Assembly: GCA_963974345.1 (NCBI GenBank)
Contig: CAXBBW010000001.1
Coordinates: 310,001-374,000 of the forward strand
Length of the DNA stretch: 64,000 nucleotides
Reading direction: 5' to 3'
Source: RHLJ01 sp963974345
GTDB taxonomy: Bacteria; Bacteroidota; Rhodothermia; Balneolales; Balneolaceae
Shown here: piece after piece, positions 44,310 to 53,182 of the stretch
How positions within the stretch are numbered: position 1 is the stretch's first letter
Layout of the letters: each line of letters starts with the position of its first letter
Notes under the pieces: generated by a model
Seen by the model: only the letters and a program-made list of their open reading frames with translations
The model's database searches: none
Told to the model about the DNA's origin: nothing
Made by a program: the position numbers and the translations under genes

Positions 44310-45299
44310 ATGCGAAATACACTCTCATCTTTTTTTTGTTTTTTGGTTGTTAGCGCTTTTTTGGTAAGCTGTTCAAGTTCTTCAGAAACCAAAACTATAC
44401 GTCTTGCTCATGCTCTTAATACCTCCCACCCTGTTCATTTCGGGATAATAAGGATGGCAGAGTTAGTTGAGCAAAATTCAAATGGGAAACTAAAGATCAA
44501 AGTGTTTCCAAATCAACAATTGGGAACTGAGCGAGAAGCTCTCGAGCTACTTCAAATAGGAAGTATTGGAATGACCAAAGTTTCTGCAGCAGCAATTGAA
44601 AACTTTGTGCCTGAATTAAGAGTTTACAGCCTCCCATATTTATTTAGAGATGACGCCCATGTACAATCTGTTTTAAATGGAGAAATCGGAAAAGAGTTAC
44701 TACTTGCAGGTGAAGATTACTGGCTTCGAGGATTGACCTACTATGATAGTGGTAAGCGTAGCTTTTATACCAAAGATAAACCCATTTTAACCCCAGATGA
44801 TCTTCAAGGACTTAAAATACGAGTAATGGAAAGTCAGATGTCGATGAATATGGTTCGAAGCTTAAATGGCTCTCCAACCCCAATTTCGTTTGGAGAACTG
44901 TATACAGCACTTCAACAAGGCGTAGTAGACGGTGCAGAAAATAATCCTCCCTCTTTCTATTCATCAAGACACTATGAAGTTGCAAAATTCTATAGTCTTG
45001 ATGAGCATTTAATGATTCCTGATTTGCTCATTATCAGCACATTGCAATGGAATAAACTTACTCAAGAAGAACAAGGATGGATTCAAGCAGCTGCGGATTC
45101 ATCTTCTACTTATCAATTTCAGGTTTGGGCAGAATCAGAAAAAGAATCTTTAGCTGAGGTCGAAGCCTCTGGTGTTGAAATATTTTATCCTGATAAAAAA
45201 CCTTTTATGGAAATGACATCTTCCGTTTATGAGGAATTCAAACAATCTGACCCACAATTTTATAAGTTAATTAAACGTATTCAGGAGGCCGGGCAATGA
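44310..45299 (+). CDS. dctP: TRAP transporter substrate-binding protein (DctP family)
   Basis: The 329-residue protein has a lipoprotein-like signal (FLVSCSSSS), unlike most soluble DctP proteins. It carries the family features LAHALNTSHPVHFG, FPNQQLGTEREALELLQ, the carboxylate-binding arginine in GLKIRVMESQM near residue 171, and ALQQGVVDGAENNPPSFY. It should bind a uronate or sugar acid, given its place in the uronate operon. Its last four bases overlap dctQ. Confidence 0.93.
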   Translation: MRNTLSSFFCFLVVSAFLVSCSSSSETKTIRLAHALNTSHPVHFGIIRMAELVEQNSNGKLKIKVFPNQQLGTEREALELLQIGSIGMTKVSAAAIENFVPELRVYSLPYLFRDDAHVQSVLNGEIGKELLLAGEDYWLRGLTYYDSGKRSFYTKDKPILTPDDLQGLKIRVMESQMSMNMVRSLNGSPTPISFGELYTALQQGVVDGAENNPPSFYSSRHYEVAKFYSLDEHLMIPDLLIISTLQWNKLTQEEQGWIQAAADSSSTYQFQVWAESEKESLAEVEASGVEIFYPDKKPFMEMTSSVYEEFKQSDPQFYKLIKRIQEAGQ

Positions 45300-45775
45300 A
45301 CAAACTAAATACTTATTTAGGATACTTTCTGGCTTTTTTGATGGGTATAATGCTTTCAAGCGTTTGCTGGCAGGTATTTAGTAGATATATTTTATCATCT
45401 CCTAGTTCATTCACAGATGAACTTGCTCGCTATCTATTAATCTGGATTGGATTACTTGGAGGTGCTTATGCTTCGGGTCAAGGAATGCATTTAGCAATAG
45501 ACCTTCTACCCACTAAACTTGAAGGGAAATCGCAAATAAGGCTAAATGTCTTAATAAATATTCTTGTGATACTTTTTGTACTCGGAGCATTAGTGGTTGG
45601 TGGCTTACGGTTAGTTTACATCACTTATTCATTAGGTCAAACATCGGCAGCTATGCAGATTCCATTAGCCTATGTATATATCATATTACCAATAAGTGGA
45701 CTATTGATTATCACTTATAAAATCAGAGACATTCTTGCTCTAAATAATCCTAAATCAACCCAAAATAAGGCATAA
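45296..45775 (+). CDS. dctQ: TRAP transporter small permease (DctQ family)
   Basis: The 159-residue protein has four membrane helices with the conserved FTDELARYLLIWIGLLGGAYA segment (residues about 40-60, given in outline) and a later MQIPLAYVYIILP. It pairs with DctM. The start overlaps dctP by four bases and the stop is two bases before dctM, so the three are coupled. Confidence 0.93.
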   Translation: MNKLNTYLGYFLAFLMGIMLSSVCWQVFSRYILSSPSSFTDELARYLLIWIGLLGGAYASGQGMHLAIDLLPTKLEGKSQIRLNVLINILVILFVLGALVVGGLRLVYITYSLGQTSAAMQIPLAYVYIILPISGLLIITYKIRDILALNNPKSTQNKA

Positions 45776-45777
45776 AC

Positions 45778-47073
45778 ATGGAAGTAACAGAAGTCCTTAT
45801 TTTGATTACCAGTTTCGTTGTATTTCTTGGAATAGGAGTACCTATTGCATGGAGTATTGGATTATCGGGTATTGTAACCTTATTAGTAAGTATTGACTCC
45901 TTACCAGCTTTTACAACTTACGCCCAACGAATGGCAACCGGGCTCGATAGTTTTACCTTACTGGCTATTCCATTCTTTGTACTTGCGGGTCAATTAATAA
46001 ATAAAGGTGGATTAGCTCAGCGGCTTATTCTCCTTGCCAAAAATATGATGGGTTCTCTCCCAGGTGGTCTTGCTCACGTAAACATTGTCGCTGCTATGTT
46101 ATTTGGAGCTATTGCAGGTTCAGCTGTCGCCGCTGCTACAGCGATAGGTTCCATTCTTGGACCTCGTATGGAGGAAGAAGGCTACTCTAAGGAATTTGGT
46201 GCAGCTGTAAATATTACCTCATCCACTACAGGATTGCTTATCCCCCCTTCTAATATCCTAATTGTTTATTCATTAGCAAGTGGAGGGGTTTCTATTGCAG
46301 CATTATTTATCGCTGGATATTTACCGGGAATATTGACTGGATTTATGTTAATGGTAGTAGCCGCAATTTGGGCAAAAAAGAAAGGATTTCCAGTTGGTGA
46401 ACGAACTAAATTTTCTGAATTGTATAAAAGCTTTTTAGATGCAATTCCAGCTCTTTTCCTATTGGTTATTGTAATCGGAGGAATAATTGCAGGAATTTTT
46501 ACTGCAACAGAAGCCTCTGCTATTGCAGTAATTTACACACTTGGACTTGGGTTCTTTTATAAAGAGCTAAAAGTAAAAGAACTTCCAAAAATCTTCCTTG
46601 ATTCTGTTTCTACTACATCTATTGTTTTATTATTAATTGCGACCTCTATTGCTATGAGTTGGGTAATGTCGTTTGAAGAAATTCCCCAAACTGTATCAGC
46701 TTCTTTACTTGCTTTAAGTGATAACCCGATTGTCATTTTATTGATGATTAATCTGATTCTTTTAGGTGTTGGGACTTTTATGGATATGACTCCTGCTGTA
46801 CTTATTTTTACTCCAATTTTCCTACCTATTGTTATGGAAATGGGTATTGATCCTATTCACTTTGGAATCATCATGATCTTAAATTTAAGTATCGGACTAT
46901 GTACTCCTCCGGTAGGTTCGGTACTATTTATAGGCGTTGGAGTAGCGGGAACTACAATTTCCAAAGTTATCAAGCCATTGCTTCCTCTATTTATAGCAAT
47001 GATAGTAGCACTTATGCTGATTACTTTCTTCCCTCAAATCAGTCTTTGGCTACCAAGTTTGTTTGGGTTTTAG
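45778..47073 (+). CDS. dctM: TRAP transporter large permease (DctM family)
   Basis: The 431-residue protein has about 12 membrane helices. It shows the usual GVPIAWSIGLSG, IPFFVLAGQLI, the hairpin GSAVAAATAIGSILGPRMEEEGY, and LIPPSNILIVYSLA, with TFMDMTPAVLIFTPIFLPI and LNLSIGLCTPPVGSVLFIG in the second half. It drives sodium- or proton-coupled import of the acid captured by DctP. It is the last gene of the uronate operon and ends before a strong terminator. Confidence 0.94.
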   Translation: MEVTEVLILITSFVVFLGIGVPIAWSIGLSGIVTLLVSIDSLPAFTTYAQRMATGLDSFTLLAIPFFVLAGQLINKGGLAQRLILLAKNMMGSLPGGLAHVNIVAAMLFGAIAGSAVAAATAIGSILGPRMEEEGYSKEFGAAVNITSSTTGLLIPPSNILIVYSLASGGVSIAALFIAGYLPGILTGFMLMVVAAIWAKKKGFPVGERTKFSELYKSFLDAIPALFLLVIVIGGIIAGIFTATEASAIAVIYTLGLGFFYKELKVKELPKIFLDSVSTTSIVLLLIATSIAMSWVMSFEEIPQTVSASLLALSDNPIVILLMINLILLGVGTFMDMTPAVLIFTPIFLPIVMEMGIDPIHFGIIMILNLSIGLCTPPVGSVLFIGVGVAGTTISKVIKPLLPLFIAMIVALMLITFFPQISLWLPSLFGF

Positions 47074-47080
47074 AAAAATA

Positions 47081-47116
47081 AAAAGCCAGCCTGAATTTCC
47101 TCAAGCTGGCTTTTAT
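47081..47116. terminator. Bidirectional rho-independent terminator
   Basis: AAAAGCCAGC (47081-47090) and GCTGGCTTTT (47105-47114) form a perfect ten-base stem between dctM and the tmRNA 3' end, and serve both strands. Confidence 0.88.
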
Positions 47117-47121
47117 GTAAT

Positions 47122-47489
47122 TGGTGGAGGTGCGGGGAGTCGAACCCCGGTCCGAAAAGGTAAACCTGCAGACATCTACATGCTTAGTTACTAATTAACA
47201 TTCGCAAGAAGCCGAGCCTAGCAACCAAGCGACTTCAAACTATTCTGTGAAATTTCACGCAGCAAAGACAGAAAACCGTGCTAACGCTATCCTATCTTGT
47301 ATGGCGTTCAGTCTGGCACTGATAGGCACGTTAGCCAGAGGAACGGCGAAGCAGTTTAAGCTGCTAAGCGGTATGAATAATTGTTGTCAATTATATTAGT
47401 TTCCATAATGAATGATTAACGAGATCCATTGGACATTCTCGACATGCAACCCACGGTAGTACTCATCCCGTCGAATCCAGTACACCCCC
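47122..47489 (-). ncRNA. ssrA: Transfer-messenger RNA (ssrA)
   Basis: Read on the minus strand, the RNA starts GGGGGTGTACTGGATTCGAC and ends with a T-arm (GGTTCGACTCC) and CACCTCCACCA, so CCA is encoded. The 5' GGGGGTG pairs with 3' CACCTCC, giving the tRNA-like acceptor. Length is 368 bases, normal for a one-piece tmRNA. The tag reading frame near base 87 reads ETNIIDNNYSYRLAA and stop; the exact resume codon (GAA, ACT or AAT) is not certain. The RNA rescues stalled ribosomes with SmpB and adds the degradation tag. It is convergent with the uronate operon. Confidence 0.96.
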
Positions 47490-47644
47490 AATAATTCAAA
47501 GAGCGATCAAAAGATACTAATTTTATAGCTTAACTAAGAACTCATTCCATCAAAATTTGTTTCATTGGATTATAAATACTCAGTGTTAAATGTTAAATTC
47601 TCTTTCCATTAACTCTGACTATTTAACACTTAAAATTCCTACAA

Positions 47645-48535
47645 ATGAAATTCGGTAGTGTAGACAATCCACAAGATATTGATTTCACCCTTCCCTCCGA
47701 TCACGCAGACACTCTGAAGGTTTTGAGCCAAGGAAATGATGGGAATTTTGAAGCTTTTGTAGGTTGTGCTAAATGGAATAAAGCAGATTTAAAAGGCTTC
47801 TATCCAAGAGGTACTAAAGACGAATTAGAATATTATTCAAGGCAGTTTAACTCAATTGAGTTAAATGCTACTCATTATAAAATTTATGGCGCTGATATAA
47901 TTCAAGGATGGCGAGAAAAAACTCCCGCTGATTTTAAATTCTTTCCAAAAGTAGTTAATAGTATTAGTCATTATAAAAGGCTAAAGGGTGTTGAATCCCT
48001 AATTGAAGAATACACCCTTCCAATCCGGTCTTTTGAAGAAAAGTTGGGAATGATTTTCTTGCAACTTAGGGATGATTTCAAGCCAAAAGACATCGATCGA
48101 ATTCATCACTTTCTAGAAGCTTGGCCAAAAGATCTTCCACTTGCAATTGAACTTCGGCAAACCGATTGGTTTAATGATGAAGCCGTGGCAAGCCAAATCT
48201 ATCAATTGTTCGAACAGTATCAAGTTGCCAATATTATAACGGATACGGCTGGTCGAAGAGATTTACTCCATATGAGACTTACAACTCCCGTTGCTTTTAT
48301 ACGCTATGTGGGTGCCAATCACGAAAGTGATTATCCAAGATTGGATGAATGGATTACACGTCTCAAATCCTGGAAAGATCATGGTCTTGAGAAACTGTAC
48401 TTTTTTGTACATCAAAATATTGAAAAGGAATCCCCTCTTCTGTCAGCCTATTTTATAAAACTACTGAATAAAGAACTTGGAACTTCCTTAAAAATACCAA
48501 ATAGTGAACAGAATCAACCAGGGTTAGGACTTTAA
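47645..48535 (+). CDS. DUF72 domain protein
   Basis: The 296-residue protein carries the DUF72 motifs VGCAKWNKADLKGFYPRG, YYSRQFNSIELNATHY, and later LPLAIELRQTDWFND and FIRYVGANHESDYPRLDEW. These proteins adopt a TIM-barrel-like fold and have no established reaction. It is a single gene, 155 bases from the tmRNA 5' end, in the opposite direction. Confidence 0.9.
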   Translation: MKFGSVDNPQDIDFTLPSDHADTLKVLSQGNDGNFEAFVGCAKWNKADLKGFYPRGTKDELEYYSRQFNSIELNATHYKIYGADIIQGWREKTPADFKFFPKVVNSISHYKRLKGVESLIEEYTLPIRSFEEKLGMIFLQLRDDFKPKDIDRIHHFLEAWPKDLPLAIELRQTDWFNDEAVASQIYQLFEQYQVANIITDTAGRRDLLHMRLTTPVAFIRYVGANHESDYPRLDEWITRLKSWKDHGLEKLYFFVHQNIEKESPLLSAYFIKLLNKELGTSLKIPNSEQNQPGLGL

Positions 48536-48636
48536 TATCCACGAAACAATTTGTTAACATTAAAATGTTAGTTTTGTCCTAACTTTTCCAAACTATCATC
48601 GTGAAAGGCGATCATCAATTACTGTTCATCTACTTT

Positions 48637-50907
48637 ATGGCAAATAAACTTATTCCTTTCTTTTTTCTGTTACTACTTTCTTCTTTTACAGTTGAAGCAC
48701 GTCAAAATGCTTCCGTAAATGGGTATGTAAAAGACTCTGAGACAGGTGAAACACTTATCAGTGCAAACGTGGCTTTTCTGGAAAATAACCGGGGAGCTTC
48801 AACAAATACCTTAGGATACTTCACAATCACAAACGTTCAGGCGGGCACTTATACTCTTGCTGCTTCTTATATTGGGTATCAACTCTTTCAAAAAAAAATC
48901 ACATTATCAGAAGGAGAAAATCTCCGAATTGATATTGAGTTAATCCCTGAATTTGTACAAGGGGAAGAAATTATTATTGAGTCGGAGGCTGAAAAGGAAG
49001 AACTCAAATCCATTGGGACTGCTCAAGTTAAAACTGAACTTATTAAAGCATTACCCGCTATTTTCGAAGCCGATGTATTTCGCTCCATTCAATACCTACC
49101 TGGCGTAAAAGCTGCTTCCGATTTCTCGAGTGGACTATATATTCGAGGCGGAAGTCCTGATCAAACCTTGATTTTATTGGATAGAACTACTGTTTATAAC
49201 CCAAGTCACTTTTTTGGATTCTTCTCCACATTTAACCCAGATGCAATTAAAGATGTACGTTTATATAAAGGTGGTTATCCCGCTGAATATGGAGGTCGAT
49301 TAGGGTCTGTTCTTTCGATTTATAATAAAGATGGAAACCGAAAAGAAATGGCAGGTTCTGTTACTCTAGGAATGCTTGCTTCAAGAGCTTCAATTGAAGG
49401 TCCTTATAAGAAAGGTTCTTATATGTTTGCTGTTCGTAGATCGACCTTAGAACCATTATTGGCTGCCTTAAGACAAAGCAGTGACAACATACCCTCACAA
49501 TTTTATTTTTATGATTTTAACGGAAAAATAACATTTGATGCTTCTAAAAATGATAAGTTCTCACTTGCTGCATATACCGGGACTGATAAAGTAGTTTTCC
49601 CTTTTGCTGATGACGCTGAGTTTGTTTTAAACTATGGGAATCAAACTATCAGTAGTAATTGGACTCATATTTTTAATGAAAAGTTGTTTTCCAATTTTGT
49701 CCTAACTGGATCAAGATATTTTAATTATCCAGAATTTGAATTTGGTGGTACTCCTTTTGAAAGAGATAATAATATTTATGACTTTTCCATAAAATCTGAT
49801 TTAGAATATTTACCGAATGAAAAGCATCAGATTTCCACGGGTATTTGGGCAGGTATTTTTACTCTTCGATTGCAAGATCGTTTTGATAATCAGGATAGCT
49901 TTAGTAGCCGAATTCAAGCTAATTATGCTTCATATTATATTCAAGATACTTGGCAACCAACCGATCTTTGGAAAGTTATTGGAGGTGTAAGAGCAAACTA
50001 CTTCTCTGATGGAGATTATTTAAGGATTGAACCTCGTTTATCAATTGAACATCGCTTATCAGACAGAGTTCGGTTACAGGCAGCATACGGTCGATATAAT
50101 CAGTTCTTCACATTAATAACTAATGAAGCCTTCTCTGGATTTGACATATGGCTTACTTCAGATGAAGGAATAAATCCTGCGTATGGAGACCAGTTTGTAT
50201 TAGGAGCTAAAACCATTCCATTTGAAAATTATGGCTTAGACATTGAAGTATATTATCGTTCTATGGAAGATTTATTCGAATTGGATCCTTTCCTTCCAGA
50301 TCCAGCAGGTTTAGCATATCCAGATTTATTCAGAATAGGAAACGGATATGCGTATGGAATGGAAGTAATGTTCGAAAAACAGGTCGGTCGTTTTAATGGC
50401 TTTATCGGTTACACTTTAGGTTATACATGGCGAAAATTTCCTGGCTTTAATGTTGATCTGGGCTCAGACGATCAAAGTGCACGTTTTTATCCTCCTAAGT
50501 ACGATCGAAGAAATGATGTAAATCTCATCATGAATTATGAATTGAGTAGAAAATGGAAAGTTACAAGTGCTTGGGTATATGCAACCGGTCAAGCTTATAC
50601 GCTTGCTCTTGGAAGATATGCCCGATACGATGATCCTTTTTCAATTGGCGATCCAATAGATAACTTTACAGTTGGTAAAGTTAATGCATCACGTTTACCA
50701 AGCTATCATAGATTGGATCTCTCTTTCTCTCGCAAAGGTACCTTTTTTGGGATTGGCGACGCTGAGCTTCAGTTACAAATCATCAATGTCTATTCACGTA
50801 AAAATGTTTGGTTCCAGAGTTTTGATTTTGATGAAAATCCTGTCCAACGAAACGACGTAAATCTTCTTCCTATTCTTCCATCCATCTCTTACACGGTTAA
50901 ATTTTAA
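48637..50907 (+). CDS. TonB-dependent receptor (CarboxypepD_reg type)
   Basis: The protein has a signal peptide starting MANKLIPFFFLLLLSSF. A GTG at 48601 in frame would add 12 residues before it and is a worse start. A carboxypeptidase-like beta-sandwich (about residues 25-110, GYVKDSETGETLISANVAF) leads to the plug (GLYIRGGSPDQTLILLDRT) and the barrel, which ends in PSISYTVKF. No STN domain is present, so it is a transporter and not a signalling receptor. A DUF4249 lipoprotein gene lies 5 bases downstream and is the likely surface partner. The ligand is unknown. Confidence 0.92.
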   Translation: MANKLIPFFFLLLLSSFTVEARQNASVNGYVKDSETGETLISANVAFLENNRGASTNTLGYFTITNVQAGTYTLAASYIGYQLFQKKITLSEGENLRIDIELIPEFVQGEEIIIESEAEKEELKSIGTAQVKTELIKALPAIFEADVFRSIQYLPGVKAASDFSSGLYIRGGSPDQTLILLDRTTVYNPSHFFGFFSTFNPDAIKDVRLYKGGYPAEYGGRLGSVLSIYNKDGNRKEMAGSVTLGMLASRASIEGPYKKGSYMFAVRRSTLEPLLAALRQSSDNIPSQFYFYDFNGKITFDASKNDKFSLAAYTGTDKVVFPFADDAEFVLNYGNQTISSNWTHIFNEKLFSNFVLTGSRYFNYPEFEFGGTPFERDNNIYDFSIKSDLEYLPNEKHQISTGIWAGIFTLRLQDRFDNQDSFSSRIQANYASYYIQDTWQPTDLWKVIGGVRANYFSDGDYLRIEPRLSIEHRLSDRVRLQAAYGRYNQFFTLITNEAFSGFDIWLTSDEGINPAYGDQFVLGAKTIPFENYGLDIEVYYRSMEDLFELDPFLPDPAGLAYPDLFRIGNGYAYGMEVMFEKQVGRFNGFIGYTLGYTWRKFPGFNVDLGSDDQSARFYPPKYDRRNDVNLIMNYELSRKWKVTSAWVYATGQAYTLALGRYARYDDPFSIGDPIDNFTVGKVNASRLPSYHRLDLSFSRKGTFFGIGDAELQLQIINVYSRKNVWFQSFDFDENPVQRNDVNLLPILPSISYTVKF

Positions 50908-50912
50908 GCACT

Positions 50913-51845
50913 ATGAAAAACACATCTATACTCTTTTTGCTTATTCTTGGAACATTTTTCGGATGTGATATTTATCCTCAAGATGAATATGAAGAATTCT
51001 ATGTTGTTGAATCCTATATAGTAGCCGGAAGAAATCTGCAGCAGGTTCGTCTTTCCACCACTGGCGAGGCTTTTGAATTTTATAGTTTTGAAAATACAGC
51101 AGTATCCAATGCATCAGTATCAATAAATTTGTTGAATACAAATAGCAACAGAGTTGAGCAAAGCTTCCCATTTCAAATGGATACACCTGGAATTTACATT
51201 CCAACTATTGATCACGAAGTTCTTCCTGAAAGAACCTACCAATTATTAGTTTCCGTACCTAATGGAGCCTCTTTTGATGAGATTAGTGCTACTGCTATTG
51301 TTCCAGGTTCGTTTGATGTAATTGGTGGAGTTCAAGATACTCTGGTTTATCAATCTACTGAGCAACTTGAGGTAACACTTTCCGAGAGTTCTTATCCTGG
51401 GCGTCAGAATGTGTATGTTTTCAATACACTTGCCTTGAATCCAATCCCTGAGAATCTTACCCCGTTATATGCGGATTTTTATGATAATGAAGAAGAAATA
51501 GATTCAAATGGAGTTCGCAATAACGACTTGCTACTTGAATTTTCAAATACATCATCTGGTTTATTAAATGCTGGAAATTTCACGATCAATAACGATGGTT
51601 CTATTACCATTCGTTATCCTTGGCTTGCTGTAGCATTTTTTGAAGAGAACAGAATCGTTGCTACAACAGTAGACGATAATATCTATGACTATATTCGTTC
51701 TGGTTCTGTTCAGTTCGGTGGCTCAACCTTATCACCTGGTGAAATTCAGAATGTGATCACTCACATTGAAGGAGGAATTGGATTATTTGGTGCTATGGCT
51801 TCAGATACCATTCCAACGTTTTTTAAGAGAAATCCTCTTTTTTAA
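50913..51845 (+). CDS. DUF4249 lipoprotein
   Basis: The 310-residue protein has a short lipoprotein signal with cysteine in GTFFGCDIYPQ near residue 18. The opening FYVVESYIVAGRNLQQVRLS and the ISATAIVPGSFDV stretch are typical of DUF4249. The family is normally encoded next to a TonB receptor, as here, and is thought to assist substrate capture at the cell surface, though no function is proven. Confidence 0.88.
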   Translation: MKNTSILFLLILGTFFGCDIYPQDEYEEFYVVESYIVAGRNLQQVRLSTTGEAFEFYSFENTAVSNASVSINLLNTNSNRVEQSFPFQMDTPGIYIPTIDHEVLPERTYQLLVSVPNGASFDEISATAIVPGSFDVIGGVQDTLVYQSTEQLEVTLSESSYPGRQNVYVFNTLALNPIPENLTPLYADFYDNEEEIDSNGVRNNDLLLEFSNTSSGLLNAGNFTINNDGSITIRYPWLAVAFFEENRIVATTVDDNIYDYIRSGSVQFGGSTLSPGEIQNVITHIEGGIGLFGAMASDTIPTFFKRNPLF

Positions 51846-51886
51846 TTTCATAATATATATGTGCTAAGATTGTTAGTTTACTTACT

Positions 51887-52558
51887 ATGAAATTTATAAA
51901 GCGATCGCTTATTATTTTACTATTACTTTTAATTTCGACTCCAATGATTGCTCAAGAATCTGGTGCTTTCGAAATTGCTCGAGTTAAATATAGAGGTGGT
52001 GGCGATTGGTACAACGATCCTTCTTCTCTCAAAAATCTGATTGCGTTTACCAATAAAGAAATTCCCATTACAATTGATCCTGTTTTTAAAGATATAGCTC
52101 TCGGTAGTACTGAAATTCACTCTTATCCTTTTCTATTTCTTACAGGGCATGGAACCATTACTGCAAACAACACTGAAGTTCGAAATCTTAGAAATTACCT
52201 TGAAAACGGCGGATTTCTATACGTAGATGATGATTACGGACTTGACGAGTATATTAGATCACTGCTTTCAGAAGTTTTCCCTGATGAAGAATTGTTAGAG
52301 TTACCTTTTAATCACCCCATTTATAATCAAGCTTTTGAATTTAAAAGTGGTCTACCAAAAATCCATGAACATGATAATGGAAATCCACAAGGATTTGGCT
52401 TATTCAGAAATGGAAAACTTGTTGTTTTTTATACCTACGAATCGAACCTAGCAGATGGGTGGGCCGACCCAGAAGTTCACAACGATCCTCCTGAAGTTCG
52501 TCAAAATGCCTTAAAAATGGGTGCTAATATTTTAGTATATGCTTTGACTAATATTTAG
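51887..52558 (+). CDS. DUF4159 domain protein, exported
   Basis: The 223-residue protein has a signal peptide ending MIAQ. The domain shows ARVKYRGGGDWYNDPSSLKN, FLFLTGHGTI, LENGGFLYVDDDYG and ELPFNHPIY. The fold resembles a glutamine-amidotransferase-like flavodoxin fold without visible catalytic residues. It follows the DUF4249 gene by 41 bases and may share the transcript. Its role is unknown. Confidence 0.88.
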   Translation: MKFIKRSLIILLLLLISTPMIAQESGAFEIARVKYRGGGDWYNDPSSLKNLIAFTNKEIPITIDPVFKDIALGSTEIHSYPFLFLTGHGTITANNTEVRNLRNYLENGGFLYVDDDYGLDEYIRSLLSEVFPDEELLELPFNHPIYNQAFEFKSGLPKIHEHDNGNPQGFGLFRNGKLVVFYTYESNLADGWADPEVHNDPPEVRQNALKMGANILVYALTNI

Positions 52559-52600
52559 TTTTTTGCCTATAATGAGTTTTTAAAATTAATATCCCCATTA

Positions 52601-53005
52601 ATGATTACACCTTACTTATTTTTTCCTGGAAATTGTGAAGATGCTCTTAATTTTTACAAAACTGTTTTTAAAGGAGAAGTGACTTCCTTAGAAACTTTTG
52701 GCGAAGCTAGTATGCCAGTTGAGGAAGATTATAAGGGCAAAATCATGCATGCTACTCTAGAGTTTGGAGATAACAAAATACAATTTTCTGATGGAGCCCC
52801 TCATAAAAAAATTACTCCGGGCGACAATGTACACTTGAACCTCAATTTCGATAATGAAACCAAGATGAGGTTAACTTGGAATAAACTAGCTGCCGAAGGT
52901 TCCATTCATATGGAATTACAAGACACATTCTGGGGAGCTATTTTCGGTCAATTAGAGGATAAATATGGTATCAGATGGATGTTTAATTTTCAGAAGGAAA
53001 GCTAA
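52601..53005 (+). CDS. VOC family (PhnB/YjdN-like) protein
   Basis: This 134-residue protein shows TPYLFFPGNCEDALNFYKTVF at the start (given in outline), then KIMHATLEFGDNKIQFSD and a C-terminal DTFWGAIFGQLEDKYGIRWMF. These features fit the PhnB-like branch of the vicinal-oxygen-chelate fold, which often lacks enzymatic activity. It starts 42 bases after the DUF4159 gene and is followed by a strong terminator. Confidence 0.9.
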   Translation: MITPYLFFPGNCEDALNFYKTVFKGEVTSLETFGEASMPVEEDYKGKIMHATLEFGDNKIQFSDGAPHKKITPGDNVHLNLNFDNETKMRLTWNKLAAEGSIHMELQDTFWGAIFGQLEDKYGIRWMFNFQKES

Positions 53006-53038
53006 CTAACAGCATGTAGCTAATAGCTGTTAGTTTTT
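53004..53038 (+). terminator. Rho-independent terminator
   Basis: AACTAACAGC (53004-53013) pairs perfectly with GCTGTTAGTT (53026-53035), followed by T-rich DNA. It overlaps the last codon region of the VOC gene. Confidence 0.85.
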
Positions 53039-53182
53039 ATCTTATTCAACATCTAAAATTAAGTATCGAAAAGAAAATATATTGAATTGGGCAAACGATA
53101 TAACCTTAGATGCTTTTAATAAGTTTATTCAGCTGTAATAAAGCACTTCTTCATTGAACATTCCTTGTTGAATATTCTTACT

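Noticed and set aside
48601..48636. GTG start for the second TonB receptor
   Set aside because: It places polar residues before an otherwise normal signal peptide starting at 48637.
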